Assembly (NCBI RefSeq): GCF_041053105.1
Contig: NZ_CP163444.1
Location: 7,968,501 to 8,032,500 of the forward strand
DNA length: 64,000 bases
DNA from: Streptomyces sp. R44
GTDB taxonomy: Bacteria > Actinomycetota > Actinomycetes > Streptomycetales > Streptomycetaceae
Direction of reading: 5' to 3'
Shown here: positions 38,091 through 46,405 of the stretch, one piece after another
Layout: the number at the start of each line of letters is the position of its first letter
Numbering within the stretch: position 1 is the first letter of the stretch
Translations under genes and position numbers: made by a program
The notes under the pieces: model-generated
What the model was told of the DNA's origin: nothing
The model's database searches: none
Seen by the model: only the letters and a program-made list of their open reading frames with translations

Positions 38091-38558
38091 TCAGTCCACG
38101 GCGTGGCCGGTGTTCCGGAGCATCTGCCGGAGCACCTTGAGGGCGGTGACGTAGTCGGCGTCGTCGATGCCCTCATGGATGCGTGCGCGGATCGCCGGGG
38201 CGTGCCGCTTGAAGTCGACACGAGCCGCCTCCCCGGACTCGGTGATCCACAGCCGCCCCTCGTCGTCGCGGCTGAGCCAGCCGCGCTCGACGAGGGCGCG
38301 CGACTCGGAGGTCAGGTCGTCCTCGGGCCGCAGGTAGGAGCGCATCGCCTCGCGCAGCTCGGGGAGGGGCATGCCGTGCCCGTCGGCCGAGATGTCGTTC
38401 GCGGACAGGTTGCGCAGCAGCCAGTACTGGGGCTGGGTGAAGCCGAGTTCGGCCTGCCGGGCTCTTGTGAAGGCGATGAGGGCCTCATAGGCGAGCCCGG
38501 TCCAGTAGGCGGCCGGCTGGCCGGCGAGCTGGGTGTCGGAGAGGTGTGAGGTCGTCAT
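38091..38558 (-). CDS. MarR-like transcriptional regulator
   Basis: A 155-residue protein of the MarR/winged-helix type: FTRARQAELGFTQPQYWLLRNLSAND, then LTSESRALVERGWLSRDDEGRLWITESGEAARVDFKRHAPAIRARIHEG. The recognition helix region is less canonical than in the MarR protein at 23.5 kb. ATG 38558 is preceded by GGGAG 8 bases upstream. An unusual eight-copy 9-bp repeat (38580-38651) sits just beyond that ribosome site, so it is probably transcribed in the 5' leader or lies over the promoter. Confidence 0.78.
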   Translation of the reverse strand: MTTSHLSDTQLAGQPAAYWTGLAYEALIAFTRARQAELGFTQPQYWLLRNLSANDISADGHGMPLPELREAMRSYLRPEDDLTSESRALVERGWLSRDDEGRLWITESGEAARVDFKRHAPAIRARIHEGIDDADYVTALKVLRQMLRNTGHAVD

Positions 38559-38579
38559 GTGCGGTGCTCCCTGTGGACG

Positions 38580-38651
38580 TGCGCGATCTGCGCGATCTGC
38601 GCGATGTGCGCGATCTGCGCGGTGTTCGCGGTGTTCGCGGTGTTCGCGATG
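38580..38651. repeat. Eight-copy 9-bp tandem repeat upstream of a MarR gene
   Basis: Units of TGCGCGATC type: four close copies (38580-38615), then variants TGCGCGGTG, TTCGCGGTG, TTCGCGGTG and TTCGCGATG. A length that is a multiple of nine and the gradual drift of units are typical of a slippage-prone minisatellite. Confidence 0.9.
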
Positions 38652-38712
38652 GTCGTGAGGAGGACACCGTAGAAACTGAAGTTAAGTTGAGGTCAAGCGG
38701 CCGCGCGTGGAC

Positions 38713-38747
38713 GGCGGGGGCGCCGTGAGCATCCCGGCACCCCCGCC
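38713..38747. terminator. Terminator of the acyl-CoA dehydrogenase/MHS transporter operon
   Basis: GGCGGGGG-C-GCCG / CGGC-A-CCCCCGCC with a 9-base loop and one mismatch, 15 bases past the stop codon of the minus-strand acyl-CoA dehydrogenase gene. Confidence 0.6.
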
Positions 38748-38761
38748 CCCTCGGCCGCTGG

Positions 38762-39835
38762 TCAGACCCCGATCAGGCCCAGTTCCTCCGCCAGGCGCGC
38801 GCGGTGCCAGGTCGGCGGGCCGAACAGCTGGGCCGAGCCGTGCGCCCGCTTGAAGTAGCGGTGCGCGTCGTGCTCCCAGGTGATGCCGATGCCGCCGTGC
38901 AGCTGGATCATCTCGCCCGCCACCGCCGAGAACGCCTCCGAGCAGGCGGACTTGGCGGCGGCCGCGTGGCGCGAGAGCTCCGGATCGCCCGCGGCGGCGG
39001 CGAAGGAGGCGCCGAGCGCGGCCGAGCGCGCCGACTCCACCAGGACGTACGCGTCCGCGAGCCGGTGCTTGACCGCCTGGAAGGAGCCGATGGGCCGGCC
39101 GAACTGGACCCGCTCCTTGGCGTAGGCCAGCGTGAGTTCGAGGCAGCGCGCGGCGGCACCGACCTGTTCGGCGGCGAGCGCCGTGCAGGCCAGGTCGAGC
39201 ACGTGCGCGAGCACCCGCTCGCCCTCGCCCTCCGCTCCCACGAGCCGGCCCTCCGCGGCCGTGAGCTCCACCCGCGCCTGGGCCCGGGTGGAGTCCATCG
39301 TCACGGCGGCCTCACGGGCCACGCCCGCGCCGTCCCCGGGGACTTCGAAGAGCGCGACCCCCGCTCCCGTACGGGCCGCAACGAGCAGCAGCCCGGCGTC
39401 GGCACCGTCGAGGACGTGCTCCTTGGTCCCGCTGATCCGCCACGTCGCGCCGGGCCCGGCGGTGGCCTCGGCCCGTACGGCCGACGGATCCCAGGAGCCG
39501 CCCTCCGCCCACGCCAGGGCACCCACCACGGCACCCGAGGCAAGCTCGGGCAGCAGCCGCGCACACGCCTCCTCGTCGCCCGAGGCGAGCAGTGCCTGCA
39601 CCGTGAGCACCGCCGAGCCGAGGTACGGGACGGGGCTCAGCTCCCGTCCCAGCTCCTCCGTCACGACGTGGACCTCGCAGGCCCCGTACCCGGCACCGCC
39701 GTACTCCTCGGGCACGGCGAGACCCGCGACGCCGATCTGTTCGGTCAGCGGCCGCCAGGCCGCCTCCCCCGGGTGCCGTGCGAGCACGGCCCGCACGGCG
39801 GACCGCAGTTCCTCCTGCTCCTCCGTCGGCCTCAT
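38762..39835 (-). CDS. Acyl-CoA dehydrogenase, short type (FadE33-like)
   Basis: A 357-residue FAD-dependent acyl-CoA dehydrogenase. Family segments are IGVAGLAVPEEYGGAGYGACEVHVVTEELGRELSPVPYL, RVQFGRPIGSFQAVKHRLADAYV and MIQLHGGIGITWEHDAHRYFKRA. It ends shortly after this helix and lacks the NEIQR-type C-terminal motif of full-length partners. That is the pattern of the partner subunit in the heteromeric alpha2-beta2 dehydrogenases of steroid degradation (FadE31/32/33 group). Its ATG overlaps the stop of the MHS transporter gene (ATGA), so the two are coupled. Likely role: dehydrogenation of a ring C/D-derived acyl-CoA together with the dehydrogenases encoded at 41.4-43.6 kb. Confidence 0.82.
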   Translation of the reverse strand: MRPTEEQEELRSAVRAVLARHPGEAAWRPLTEQIGVAGLAVPEEYGGAGYGACEVHVVTEELGRELSPVPYLGSAVLTVQALLASGDEEACARLLPELASGAVVGALAWAEGGSWDPSAVRAEATAGPGATWRISGTKEHVLDGADAGLLLVAARTGAGVALFEVPGDGAGVAREAAVTMDSTRAQARVELTAAEGRLVGAEGEGERVLAHVLDLACTALAAEQVGAAARCLELTLAYAKERVQFGRPIGSFQAVKHRLADAYVLVESARSAALGASFAAAAGDPELSRHAAAAKSACSEAFSAVAGEMIQLHGGIGITWEHDAHRYFKRAHGSAQLFGPPTWHRARLAEELGLIGV

Positions 39836-41214
39836 GCCTGTGCTCCTCTCGATGTCGTACGGGTACGGGGCTGCGCGTCCGGCGCCTCCGGGTCCTCCGC
39901 CGACAGGTCCCGGCCCCGGGTCTCGGCCGTGCGCCAGACGGCGAGCGCGGTCACGAGCCCGCAGACGACGGCGAGCACCACGAGGGGCGTGCTGCGGATG
40001 TCGTCGGAGGCGGAGAGCAGACTGCCGGCGAACATCGGGGTGAAGCCGCCGCCGATGAGGGCGGCCAGCTGGTAGCCGAGCGAGGCGCCGGTGTAGCGGA
40101 CCCGGGTGCCGAACATCTCCGAGAGCAGCGGGCCCAGGGGCGCGTACATCGCGGACTGCACCACCTGGCCGAGGACCATGCCGAGGATCAGCAGCGTGGT
40201 CGAACGGGCGTCGACCAGGGCGTAGACCGGGAAGGCCAGCAGCACGACACCGGCCGCACCGCCGAGCACGACCGCCCGGCGGCCGACGCGGTCGGAGAGC
40301 GCCGAGAACAGGGGGATGGACACGAGGCCCGTGACCGAGGTGAAGAGCAGCCCGGTCATCACCTCGGAGGTGGCGTAGCCGATGGCCGTGGCGTACGTGA
40401 GCATGAACGTGCTGATCAGCGCCGTCAGGGCGAACGGGCCGATGCCCACGGCACACGCGAGGACGAGGTTGCGCGGCTTGCGCAGCACCTGCGCCAGCGG
40501 GACACCGGGCGCCTCGCCGGCCTCCCGCCGCTGTGCCGCCCGCCGGAACAGCGGGCTCTCCGAGATGCTGACCCGCACGTACAGACCGATGCCGAGGAGC
40601 ACCGCGCTGAACAGGAACGGGACGCGCCACCCCCAGGCCAGGAAGGAGTCGTGGGGGAGCAGCGAGGCGAGGGTGACGGCGACCGTGGAGAGCAGGAACC
40701 CGATGGGGGAGCCCATCTGCATCACTCCGCTCCACAGGCCCCGGCGCCCGGGATCGGCGTGCTCGACGACCATGAGCGTCGCGCCGGCCCACTCGCCGCC
40801 GATGGCGAGGCCCTGGACGACGCGGAACAGCACCAGGAGGACGGGAGCCGCGACGCCGATCGTCCCGTACGTGGGGAGGACGCCGATGAGGAAACTCGCC
40901 ACGCCCATGAGGGCCATGGTCAGGACGAGCATGGACTTGCGGCCGAGCCGGTCGCCGAAGTGGCCGAAGACGGCGCCGCCGAGCGGGCGGGCCACGTAGC
41001 CGGCGGCGAGCGTCCCGAAGGCGGCGATCGTGCCCACGGTGGGATCGGAATCGGGGAAGAACAGCTCGCCGAAGACGAGCGCGGCCATCGTGCCGTAGAG
41101 CAGGAAGTCGTAGTACTCGATGACGGTGCCGAGCAGACTCGACAGCGCCACCCTGCGCAGCAGTGCGGGGTCCGAGGATCTCTCGGGGAGGTGCGGGGAC
41201 GGTGCGGGGGACAC
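39832..41214 (-). CDS. MHS-family (MFS) proton symporter
   Basis: A 460-residue inner-membrane transporter of the metabolite:H+ symporter group, which imports carboxylates such as shikimate, alpha-ketoglutarate or proline/betaine. Twelve membrane segments are predicted; group motifs are SSLLGTVIEYYDFLLYGTMAALVFGELFFP, GYVARPLGGAVFGHFGDRLGRK, and FRVVQGLAIGGEWAGATLMVVEHA. The start is GTG 41214 after GGGAG. It is coupled to the acyl-CoA dehydrogenase gene at 38762, so it may bring in a steroid acid or a ring-degradation intermediate; this is inference. A 38-base G tract lies 95-132 bases upstream, in its promoter or leader. Confidence 0.88.
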   Translation of the reverse strand: MSPAPSPHLPERSSDPALLRRVALSSLLGTVIEYYDFLLYGTMAALVFGELFFPDSDPTVGTIAAFGTLAAGYVARPLGGAVFGHFGDRLGRKSMLVLTMALMGVASFLIGVLPTYGTIGVAAPVLLVLFRVVQGLAIGGEWAGATLMVVEHADPGRRGLWSGVMQMGSPIGFLLSTVAVTLASLLPHDSFLAWGWRVPFLFSAVLLGIGLYVRVSISESPLFRRAAQRREAGEAPGVPLAQVLRKPRNLVLACAVGIGPFALTALISTFMLTYATAIGYATSEVMTGLLFTSVTGLVSIPLFSALSDRVGRRAVVLGGAAGVVLLAFPVYALVDARSTTLLILGMVLGQVVQSAMYAPLGPLLSEMFGTRVRYTGASLGYQLAALIGGGFTPMFAGSLLSASDDIRSTPLVVLAVVCGLVTALAVWRTAETRGRDLSAEDPEAPDAQPRTRTTSRGAQA

Positions 41215-41308
41215 GCTGACTCCCGGGTGCGGTAGGGATGGTGGGGACGGGTGAGCGGTGGTGGGCCCGGGGGTGTGGGGGTACGGGCCGCCTGCCGGGC
41301 CCTGGGCA

Positions 41309-41347
<39 letters not shown>

Positions 41348-41351
41348 ACGA

Positions 41352-41379
41352 GCCCGCTGCCCGGCCCCGGGCAGCGGGC
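41352..41379. terminator. Hairpin terminator beside the poly-G tract
   Basis: Perfect 13-base stem GCCCGCTGCCCGG / CCGGGCAGCGGGC with a minimal CC loop, 17 bases after the stop of the minus-strand acyl-CoA dehydrogenase gene. It separates that operon from the MHS transporter operon. Confidence 0.75.
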
Positions 41380-41395
41380 GTGCTCGGGGAACCGC

Positions 41396-42382
41396 TCAGG
41401 ACGCGAGGACGCGGGCCCGGCAGGCGGCGGGGGTGCCCCAGGCGTCGCGGAGGGGACGGGCCTTGCGGATCCACAGGGCGAGGTCCAGCTCTTCGGTGTA
41501 GCCGACGGCCCCGTGGAGCTGGAGGGCGGTGCGGGCGGCGGCGTACGCGGCCTCGCCCGCCGTGACCTTCGCCGCGGCGACCTCGGCGGCGGCGTGGTCC
41601 GCTCCCTCCGCGAGGGCCAGGGCGGCCGAGTGGAGCAGGGGCTGGGCGAACTCCAGGGCGATGAGCGTGTCGGCGAGACGGTGCTTGACCGCCTGGAAGG
41701 AACCGATGGCGACCCCGAACTGGGTGCGCTGCTTCACGTACTCCACGGTCCGTTCGAGGAGGGCGCGGCCGAGGCCGAGGGACTGCGCGGCCGTGACCAG
41801 GGCGGCCACCTCGCAGGCGTGCGCCGCGGCGGCGGTCACCGCGGGGCCCTGCGCCAGGACGGCACCGCCGAGCGGGCGGGCGAGGCGGCGCGCGGGGTCG
41901 GCCGAGGGCTGGACGGGGCCGGCCGTGTCCGCGAGGCGCACGGTGTCGCCCTCGACGACGAGGACGGCGTCGGCGGTGTCCGCGTCCAGGGCGTAGGGGC
42001 TCCCGGCTTCCGGCACGCAGAGGGAGACGAGGACCTTCCCCGAGGCGATCTGCGGCAGCCGGGCCGAGGCCGCGGCATCGTCGAGCCGGTCGAGGAACGC
42101 CGCCGCGGCCACCGTCTCGACCAGCGGGCCGGGCACGGCGTGCCGGCCCAGCTCGGTGAAGGCGACGGCCAGTTCGACCGGCAGCGGACCGAGCCCGTCG
42201 TGCCGCTCCGGCACCGCGAGGGCGAAGACCCCCGCGTCCGCGAGCCGTCCCCAGAGCGCCCGGCCGGGCGTGGTGTCCCCGGCCGCCCAGGCCCGTGCGG
42301 CTCCGGGGGTGTCGGCCGCCGTGAGCATGCCGTCGAGGGAGCGGGCGAACTCCCGCTGCTCGTCGTCGAGGAGGAACCGCAT
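41396..42382 (-). CDS. Acyl-CoA dehydrogenase, short type (FadE32-like)
   Basis: A 328-residue acyl-CoA dehydrogenase: MRFLLDDEQREFARSLDGML at the N-terminus, YVKQRTQFGVAIGSFQAVKHRLADTLI, and TALQLHGAVGYTEELDLALWIRKARPL near the end. Like the 357-residue protein it is short and lacks the C-terminal EIQR box. The ATG overlaps the stop of the upstream 389-residue dehydrogenase by one base (TGATG). A long and a short dehydrogenase encoded side by side is how the FadE31-FadE32 heteromer is encoded in mycobacteria (recalled), so these two proteins probably form one enzyme. The predicted step is desaturation of a CoA ester derived from ring C/D. Confidence 0.83.
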   Translation of the reverse strand: MRFLLDDEQREFARSLDGMLTAADTPGAARAWAAGDTTPGRALWGRLADAGVFALAVPERHDGLGPLPVELAVAFTELGRHAVPGPLVETVAAAAFLDRLDDAAASARLPQIASGKVLVSLCVPEAGSPYALDADTADAVLVVEGDTVRLADTAGPVQPSADPARRLARPLGGAVLAQGPAVTAAAAHACEVAALVTAAQSLGLGRALLERTVEYVKQRTQFGVAIGSFQAVKHRLADTLIALEFAQPLLHSAALALAEGADHAAAEVAAAKVTAGEAAYAAARTALQLHGAVGYTEELDLALWIRKARPLRDAWGTPAACRARVLAS

Positions 42383-43551
42383 CACCGGCGTCCCTTCGGG
42401 AGGCCGAGCAGCCGCTCGGCGATGATGTCGCGCTGGATCTCGTTGGTGCCGGCGTAGACGGGACCGGCGAGGGAGAAGGTGTGCCCCTCGGCCCAGCCGC
42501 CGTGCGCGGGCGCGTCCGCGGCCCCGTCGGACAGTTCGCCGTACGGTCCGAGCAGATCGAGGGCGGTCTCGTGGAGCGCGATGTCGAGCTCGGACCAGAA
42601 GACCTTGTTGAGACTGGACTCGGCACCGATCGAGCCGCCGGCGGCGACGCGTGAGACGCCGCCGTACGAGAACAGCCGGTAGGCGCGCGCCCCGATCACC
42701 GCGTCCGCGACCCGGTCCCGCAGGGCGGTGTCGGAGGGGTCGGCGGTCTCCCGCCACAGCCGGGTCAGCCGCTCGGCGGCGGCGGTGAACCGGCCGGGGC
42801 TGCGCAGGGTGAGTCCCCGTTCGTTGCCCGCGGTGCTCATCGCGACCCGCCAGCCCTGCCCCGGTGCGCCGATCACGTCCTCGTCGGGCACGAACACGTC
42901 GTCGAGGAAGAGTTCGGCGAAGGCGGGCTTGCCGTCGAGCCGCCCGATGGGCCGTACGGTCACCCCGTCGGCGTCCAGCGGGAACATCAGGTACGTGAGG
43001 CCCTGGTGCGGCTTCGCGGCCCCGGGGTCGCTGCGGAACAGGCCGAAGGCGCGGTCGGCGAAGGCCGCCCGGGACGACCAGGTCTTCTGGCCGCGCAGGA
43101 GCCAGCCGCCGTCGGTCCGTTCGGCCGTGGACCGCAGCGAGGCGAGGTCGGAGCCGGACTCGGGCTCGGACCAGGCCTGGGCCCAGATGACCTCGCCGCT
43201 CGCCATGGACGGCAGGACGCGGGCGCGCTGCTCGTCGGTGCCGTGCTCGAAGAGGGTGGGGGCGAGGAGGTTGATGCCGTTCTGGCTGACCCGGCCGGGG
43301 GCGCCGGCCGCGAAGTACTCCTCCTCGAAGATCAGCCACTTCAGGAGGGAGGCCCCCCGGCCGCCGTACTCCTCGGGCCAGGAGACCACCGACCAGCGGT
43401 CGGCGGACAGGGTCCCCTCCCACTCCCGGTGGGCGGCGAAGCCCTCCTCCGTCTCCAGGGAGGGCAGGGGGGTGTCGGGCACGTGGGCGGTGAGCCAGGC
43501 GCGGGCCTCGGCCCGGAAGGCGTCCTCCGCCGCGGAGAAGTCGAGGTCCAT
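42382..43551 (-). CDS. Acyl-CoA dehydrogenase, full length (FadE31-like)
   Basis: A 389-residue FAD-dependent dehydrogenase. Segments in order: SWPEEYGGRGASLLKWLIFEEEYFAAGAP, IWAQAWSEPESGSDLASLRSTAER (FAD/acyl contacts), GQKTWSSRAAFADRAFGLFRSD, DVFVPDEDVIGAPGQGWRVAMSTAGNERG and the C-terminal VYAGTNEIQRDIIAERLLGLPKG. It overlaps the preceding hydratase stop and the following short dehydrogenase start by single bases (TGATG), so three genes are translationally coupled. Position and pairing with a short partner fit FadE31 of the KstR2 regulon. Confidence 0.85.
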   Translation of the reverse strand: MDLDFSAAEDAFRAEARAWLTAHVPDTPLPSLETEEGFAAHREWEGTLSADRWSVVSWPEEYGGRGASLLKWLIFEEEYFAAGAPGRVSQNGINLLAPTLFEHGTDEQRARVLPSMASGEVIWAQAWSEPESGSDLASLRSTAERTDGGWLLRGQKTWSSRAAFADRAFGLFRSDPGAAKPHQGLTYLMFPLDADGVTVRPIGRLDGKPAFAELFLDDVFVPDEDVIGAPGQGWRVAMSTAGNERGLTLRSPGRFTAAAERLTRLWRETADPSDTALRDRVADAVIGARAYRLFSYGGVSRVAAGGSIGAESSLNKVFWSELDIALHETALDLLGPYGELSDGAADAPAHGGWAEGHTFSLAGPVYAGTNEIQRDIIAERLLGLPKGRR

Positions 43552-44408
43552 CAGGCTCCCGCCGCCTTCATCGAGCGTATGTCCATGCCGCCGAGGGCGT
43601 CCGGGGCGGTCTCGGCGTTGTGCGCGTGCGCGAGGTGGTGGAGGCCGAAGACCGAGTCCATGCCGGTGTGCAGGCCCTGGAGGTCCTCGGCCTGGTTCAC
43701 GGCGCGCTTGGTGAGGGCCAGGCCCATGCGGGGCATCTCGGCGATGCGATTCGCCAACTCCAGGGTCCGCTCCATGAGTTCCCCGCTCGGAACGACCCGG
43801 TTGACCATGCCGACCTCGTAGGCGCGCCGGGCGTCCATGCGGTCGCCGGTGTAGAGGAACTCCTTGGCGATGCGCGGCGGCATCACCCAGGGGTGGGCGA
43901 AGTACTCGACGCCGGGGATGCCCATGCGGACCACCGGGTCGGCGAAGAACGCGTCCTCGGCCGCGACGATGAGGTCGCACACCCAGGCGAGCATCAGACC
44001 GCCCGCGACGCAGGCGCCCTGCACCGAGGCGATCACGGGCTTGGGCAGTTCGCGCCAGCGGCGGCACATGCCCAGGTAGACCTCGGACTCGCGGGCGAAG
44101 CGGCTTTCCGCCCCCTGCTTGTCCGAGTGGTCCCACCAGAGCCCGGCCCGCCGGTCGAACGGCAGATGGGCGTCCCTTTCGGGGGTGCCGATGTCGTGGC
44201 CGGCGGAGAAGTGCCTCCCCGCTCCGGCGAGCACGACGACCTTGACCTCGTCGTCGTCGGCCGCGCGGTAGAAGGCGCGGTCGAGGGCGTAGGTCATCGC
44301 GGAGTTCTGGGCGTTGCGGTGATCGGGCCGGTCCATGGTGACCACGGCCACCGGGCCGAGGCGTTCGTAGCGGACCGGGGCCGTGGATGCGGTGCGGGCA
44401 GCGGACAT
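43551..44408 (-). CDS. Enoyl-CoA hydratase/isomerase family protein
   Basis: A 285-residue crotonase-fold protein, leading the minus-strand operon driven from the divergent promoter at 44.4 kb. Fold motifs: VAVVTMDRPDHRNAQNSAMTYALDRAF, VVVLAGAGRHFSAGHDIGTPE (oxyanion hole), KPVIASVQGACVAGGLMLAWVCDLIVAAEDAFFADPVVRMGIPGVEYF. One catalytic Glu is plausible in GVEYF, but the usual first Glu position (after the GG motif) is not obvious, so the reaction (hydration, isomerisation or hydrolysis) is open. The ATG at 44408 has GGAGGGCGG just before it. It probably works with the two dehydrogenases in beta-oxidation of ring C/D fragments. Confidence 0.85.
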   Translation of the reverse strand: MSAARTASTAPVRYERLGPVAVVTMDRPDHRNAQNSAMTYALDRAFYRAADDDEVKVVVLAGAGRHFSAGHDIGTPERDAHLPFDRRAGLWWDHSDKQGAESRFARESEVYLGMCRRWRELPKPVIASVQGACVAGGLMLAWVCDLIVAAEDAFFADPVVRMGIPGVEYFAHPWVMPPRIAKEFLYTGDRMDARRAYEVGMVNRVVPSGELMERTLELANRIAEMPRMGLALTKRAVNQAEDLQGLHTGMDSVFGLHHLAHAHNAETAPDALGGMDIRSMKAAGA

Positions 44409-44420
44409 CCGCCCTCCTTC

Positions 44421-44440
44421 CCTAACAAGTGTTTGGTAGG
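44421..44440. promoter_or_regulatory. KstR2-like operator in the divergent fadE30/hydratase promoter
   Basis: CCTAACAAGTGTTTGGTAGG. Its inverse matches the site at 52292-52317 at 16 of 19 positions. The core AACAAGTGTTTGGT fits the mycobacterial KstR2 consensus AnCAAGnnCTTGnT (recalled) with one mismatch. It lies 13 bases from each of the two divergent start codons, so bound repressor would block both operons. Confidence 0.8.
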
Positions 44441-44453
44441 TTAACGTACGGCC

Positions 44454-45620
44454 ATGAGCAACGTCGAGGAGTTCCGCAGAGAGGTCCGCGGCTGGCTGCG
44501 CGCCAACCTCACGGGCGAGTTCGCCGCCCTGCGCGGGCGCGGCGGCCCCGGACGGGAGCACGAGGCACACGCCGAACGCCTCGCCTGGGAACGGCACATG
44601 GCCGCGGCCGGATGGACCTGCGTCGGCTGGCCCAAGGAGTACGGCGGACGGGGCGCGAGCCTCGAACAGCAGGTCGCCTTCCACGAGGAGTACGCACTGG
44701 CCGACGCCCCCGCCCGCGTCAGCCACATCGGCGAACAGCTCCTGGGACCCACCCTCATCGCCTTCGGCACACCCGCACAGCGCGAGCGCTTCCTCCCGAA
44801 GATCGTCAGCGTCGAGGAGCAGTGGTGCCAGGGCTACTCGGAGCCCGACGCCGGCTCGGACCTGGCGAACGTACGGACCCGCGCCGAGCGGGACGGCGAG
44901 GAATGGGTGGTCACCGGGCAGAAGGTGTGGACCTCACTCGCGCACGAGGCCGACTGGTGCTTCGTCGTCGCCCGCACCGAACCCGGCTCCACCCGCCACC
45001 ACGGCCTGTCCTACCTGCTCGTCCCCCTGGACCAGCCCGGAGTCGAGATCAGGCCGATCGTCCAGCTCACCGGGACCTCGGAGTTCAACGAGGTCTTCTT
45101 CGACGGGGCCCGCACCCACGCCTCCCACGTCGTCGGCGCCCCCGGCGACGGCTGGCGGGTCGCCATGGCCACCCTCGGCTTCGAGCGGGGCGTGTCCACC
45201 CTCGGCCAGCAGGTCGGCTTCCGCCGCGAGCTGGAAGCCCTCATCGAGCTGGCCAGGCGCAACGGCGCGGCCGCCGACCCGCTGATCCGCGACCGCATCG
45301 CCCGCGCCTGGATCGGCCTTGAGACCATCCGGTTCAACGCCCTGCGCATGCTCGACGGCGTCGCCTCCGGAGCCCCCGGGCCCGAGGCCTCCATCGGGAA
45401 GATCTTCTGGGCCACCTGGCACCGCGAGCTCGGCGAACTCGCCATGGACGTCTGCGGGGCCGGGGGAATGCTGGCCGACGGCGAACCGTACGACCTCACC
45501 GACTGGCAGCGGCTCTACCTCTTCTCCCGCTCCGACACCCTCTACGCCGGCTCCAACGAGATCCAGCGGAACATCATCGCCGAGCGCGTCCTCGGCCTGC
45601 CCAAGGAGGTCCGCCCATGA
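44454..45620 (+). CDS. fadE30: Acyl-CoA dehydrogenase FadE30-like
   Basis: Full-length acyl-CoA dehydrogenase of 388 residues. In the KstR2 pathway FadE30 introduces the first double bond into HIP-CoA, the ring C/D steroid remnant. Seen here: WPKEYGGRGASLEQQVAFHEEYALADAPARVSHIGEQLLGPTLI, WCQGYSEPDAGSDLANVRTRAER, GQKVWTSLAHEADWCFVVART, VVGAPGDGWRVAMATLGFERG, and LYAGSNEIQRNIIAERVLGLPKE. The ATG at 44454 lies 13 bases from the operator with only a weak GGTAGG before it, so the transcript may have a very short leader. Its stop overlaps ipdF (ATGA). The order fadE30-ipdF-kstR2-fadA6 is that of mycobacteria apart from an inserted PPE gene there (recalled). Confidence 0.88.
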   Translation: MSNVEEFRREVRGWLRANLTGEFAALRGRGGPGREHEAHAERLAWERHMAAAGWTCVGWPKEYGGRGASLEQQVAFHEEYALADAPARVSHIGEQLLGPTLIAFGTPAQRERFLPKIVSVEEQWCQGYSEPDAGSDLANVRTRAERDGEEWVVTGQKVWTSLAHEADWCFVVARTEPGSTRHHGLSYLLVPLDQPGVEIRPIVQLTGTSEFNEVFFDGARTHASHVVGAPGDGWRVAMATLGFERGVSTLGQQVGFRRELEALIELARRNGAAADPLIRDRIARAWIGLETIRFNALRMLDGVASGAPGPEASIGKIFWATWHRELGELAMDVCGAGGMLADGEPYDLTDWQRLYLFSRSDTLYAGSNEIQRNIIAERVLGLPKEVRP

Positions 45621-46405
45621 CCGGCACCCCACCCCCCTACGTGCCGGGCCACGGCCTGCTCGCCGGCCGCGACGCCGTCGTCACCGCCGCCGCGGGAGCC
45701 GGCATCGGGGGAGCCACCGCCCGGCGGCTCCTGGAGGAAGGCGCCCGGGTGGTCATCTCCGACGCCCACGCCCGCAGACTCAAGGAGTCCGAGGCCGAAC
45801 TCGCCGCCGAGTTCGGCGCGGACCGCGTCGCCGCCCTGCCCTGCGACGTCACCGACGAGACCCAGGTCGCCGCCCTGTTCGACCTCGCCGTCGAGCGCCA
45901 CGGGCGCCTCGACATCGTCGTCAACAACGCCGGCCTCGGCGGCACCGCCGACCTCGTCGACATGACCGACGAACAGTGGGACAAGGTCCTCGACGTCACC
46001 CTCAACGGCACCTTCCGCTGCACCCGCGCCGCACTGCGCCGGATGAAGGGAACGGGAGCCGGGGGAGTCGTCGTCAACAACGCCTCGGTGATCGGCTGGC
46101 GCGCCCAGAAAGGACAGGCCCACTACGCCGCCGCCAAGGCCGGCGTCATGGCGCTCACCCGCTGCGCCGCCCTGGAGGCCGCCGCGTACGGGGTACGGGT
46201 CAACGCCGTCTCCCCGAGCCTCGCCATGCACCCGCACCTGGTCAAGGTCACCACCCCCGAACTCCTCGAAGAGCTCACCTCCCGCGAGGCCTTCGGCCGC
46301 TACGCCGAGCCGTGGGAGGTGGCCAACGTGATCGTCTTCCTGGCCAGCGGCTACTCCTCGTACCTGACCGGCGAGGTCCTCTCCGTCAGCAGCCAGCACC
46401 CGTGA
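45617..46405 (+). CDS. ipdF: IpdF-like short-chain dehydrogenase
   Basis: Oxidises the 5-hydroxyl of the HIP-derived CoA ester to a ketone in ring C/D steroid breakdown (role known for Rv3559c). The 262-residue protein matches the recalled M. tuberculosis sequence in many places: GHGLLAGRDAVVTAAAGAGIGGATARR, VVNNAGLGGTADLVDMTDEQWDKVLDVTLNG, WRAQKGQAHYAAAKAGVMALTRCAALEAA, and the C-terminus SSYLTGEVLSVSSQHP. The Tyr-x3-Lys pair is YAAAK. The glycine motif AAAGAGIG is slightly modified, as in the known IpdF. Overlaps on both sides (ATGA, GTGA) couple it to fadE30 and the regulator. Confidence 0.9.
   Translation: MTGTPPPYVPGHGLLAGRDAVVTAAAGAGIGGATARRLLEEGARVVISDAHARRLKESEAELAAEFGADRVAALPCDVTDETQVAALFDLAVERHGRLDIVVNNAGLGGTADLVDMTDEQWDKVLDVTLNGTFRCTRAALRRMKGTGAGGVVVNNASVIGWRAQKGQAHYAAAKAGVMALTRCAALEAAAYGVRVNAVSPSLAMHPHLVKVTTPELLEELTSREAFGRYAEPWEVANVIVFLASGYSSYLTGEVLSVSSQHP

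Noticed and set aside
38580..38651. CRISPR-like array
   Set aside because: The repeats are 9 bp, contiguous and drifting, with no spacers and no cas genes nearby; it is a minisatellite.
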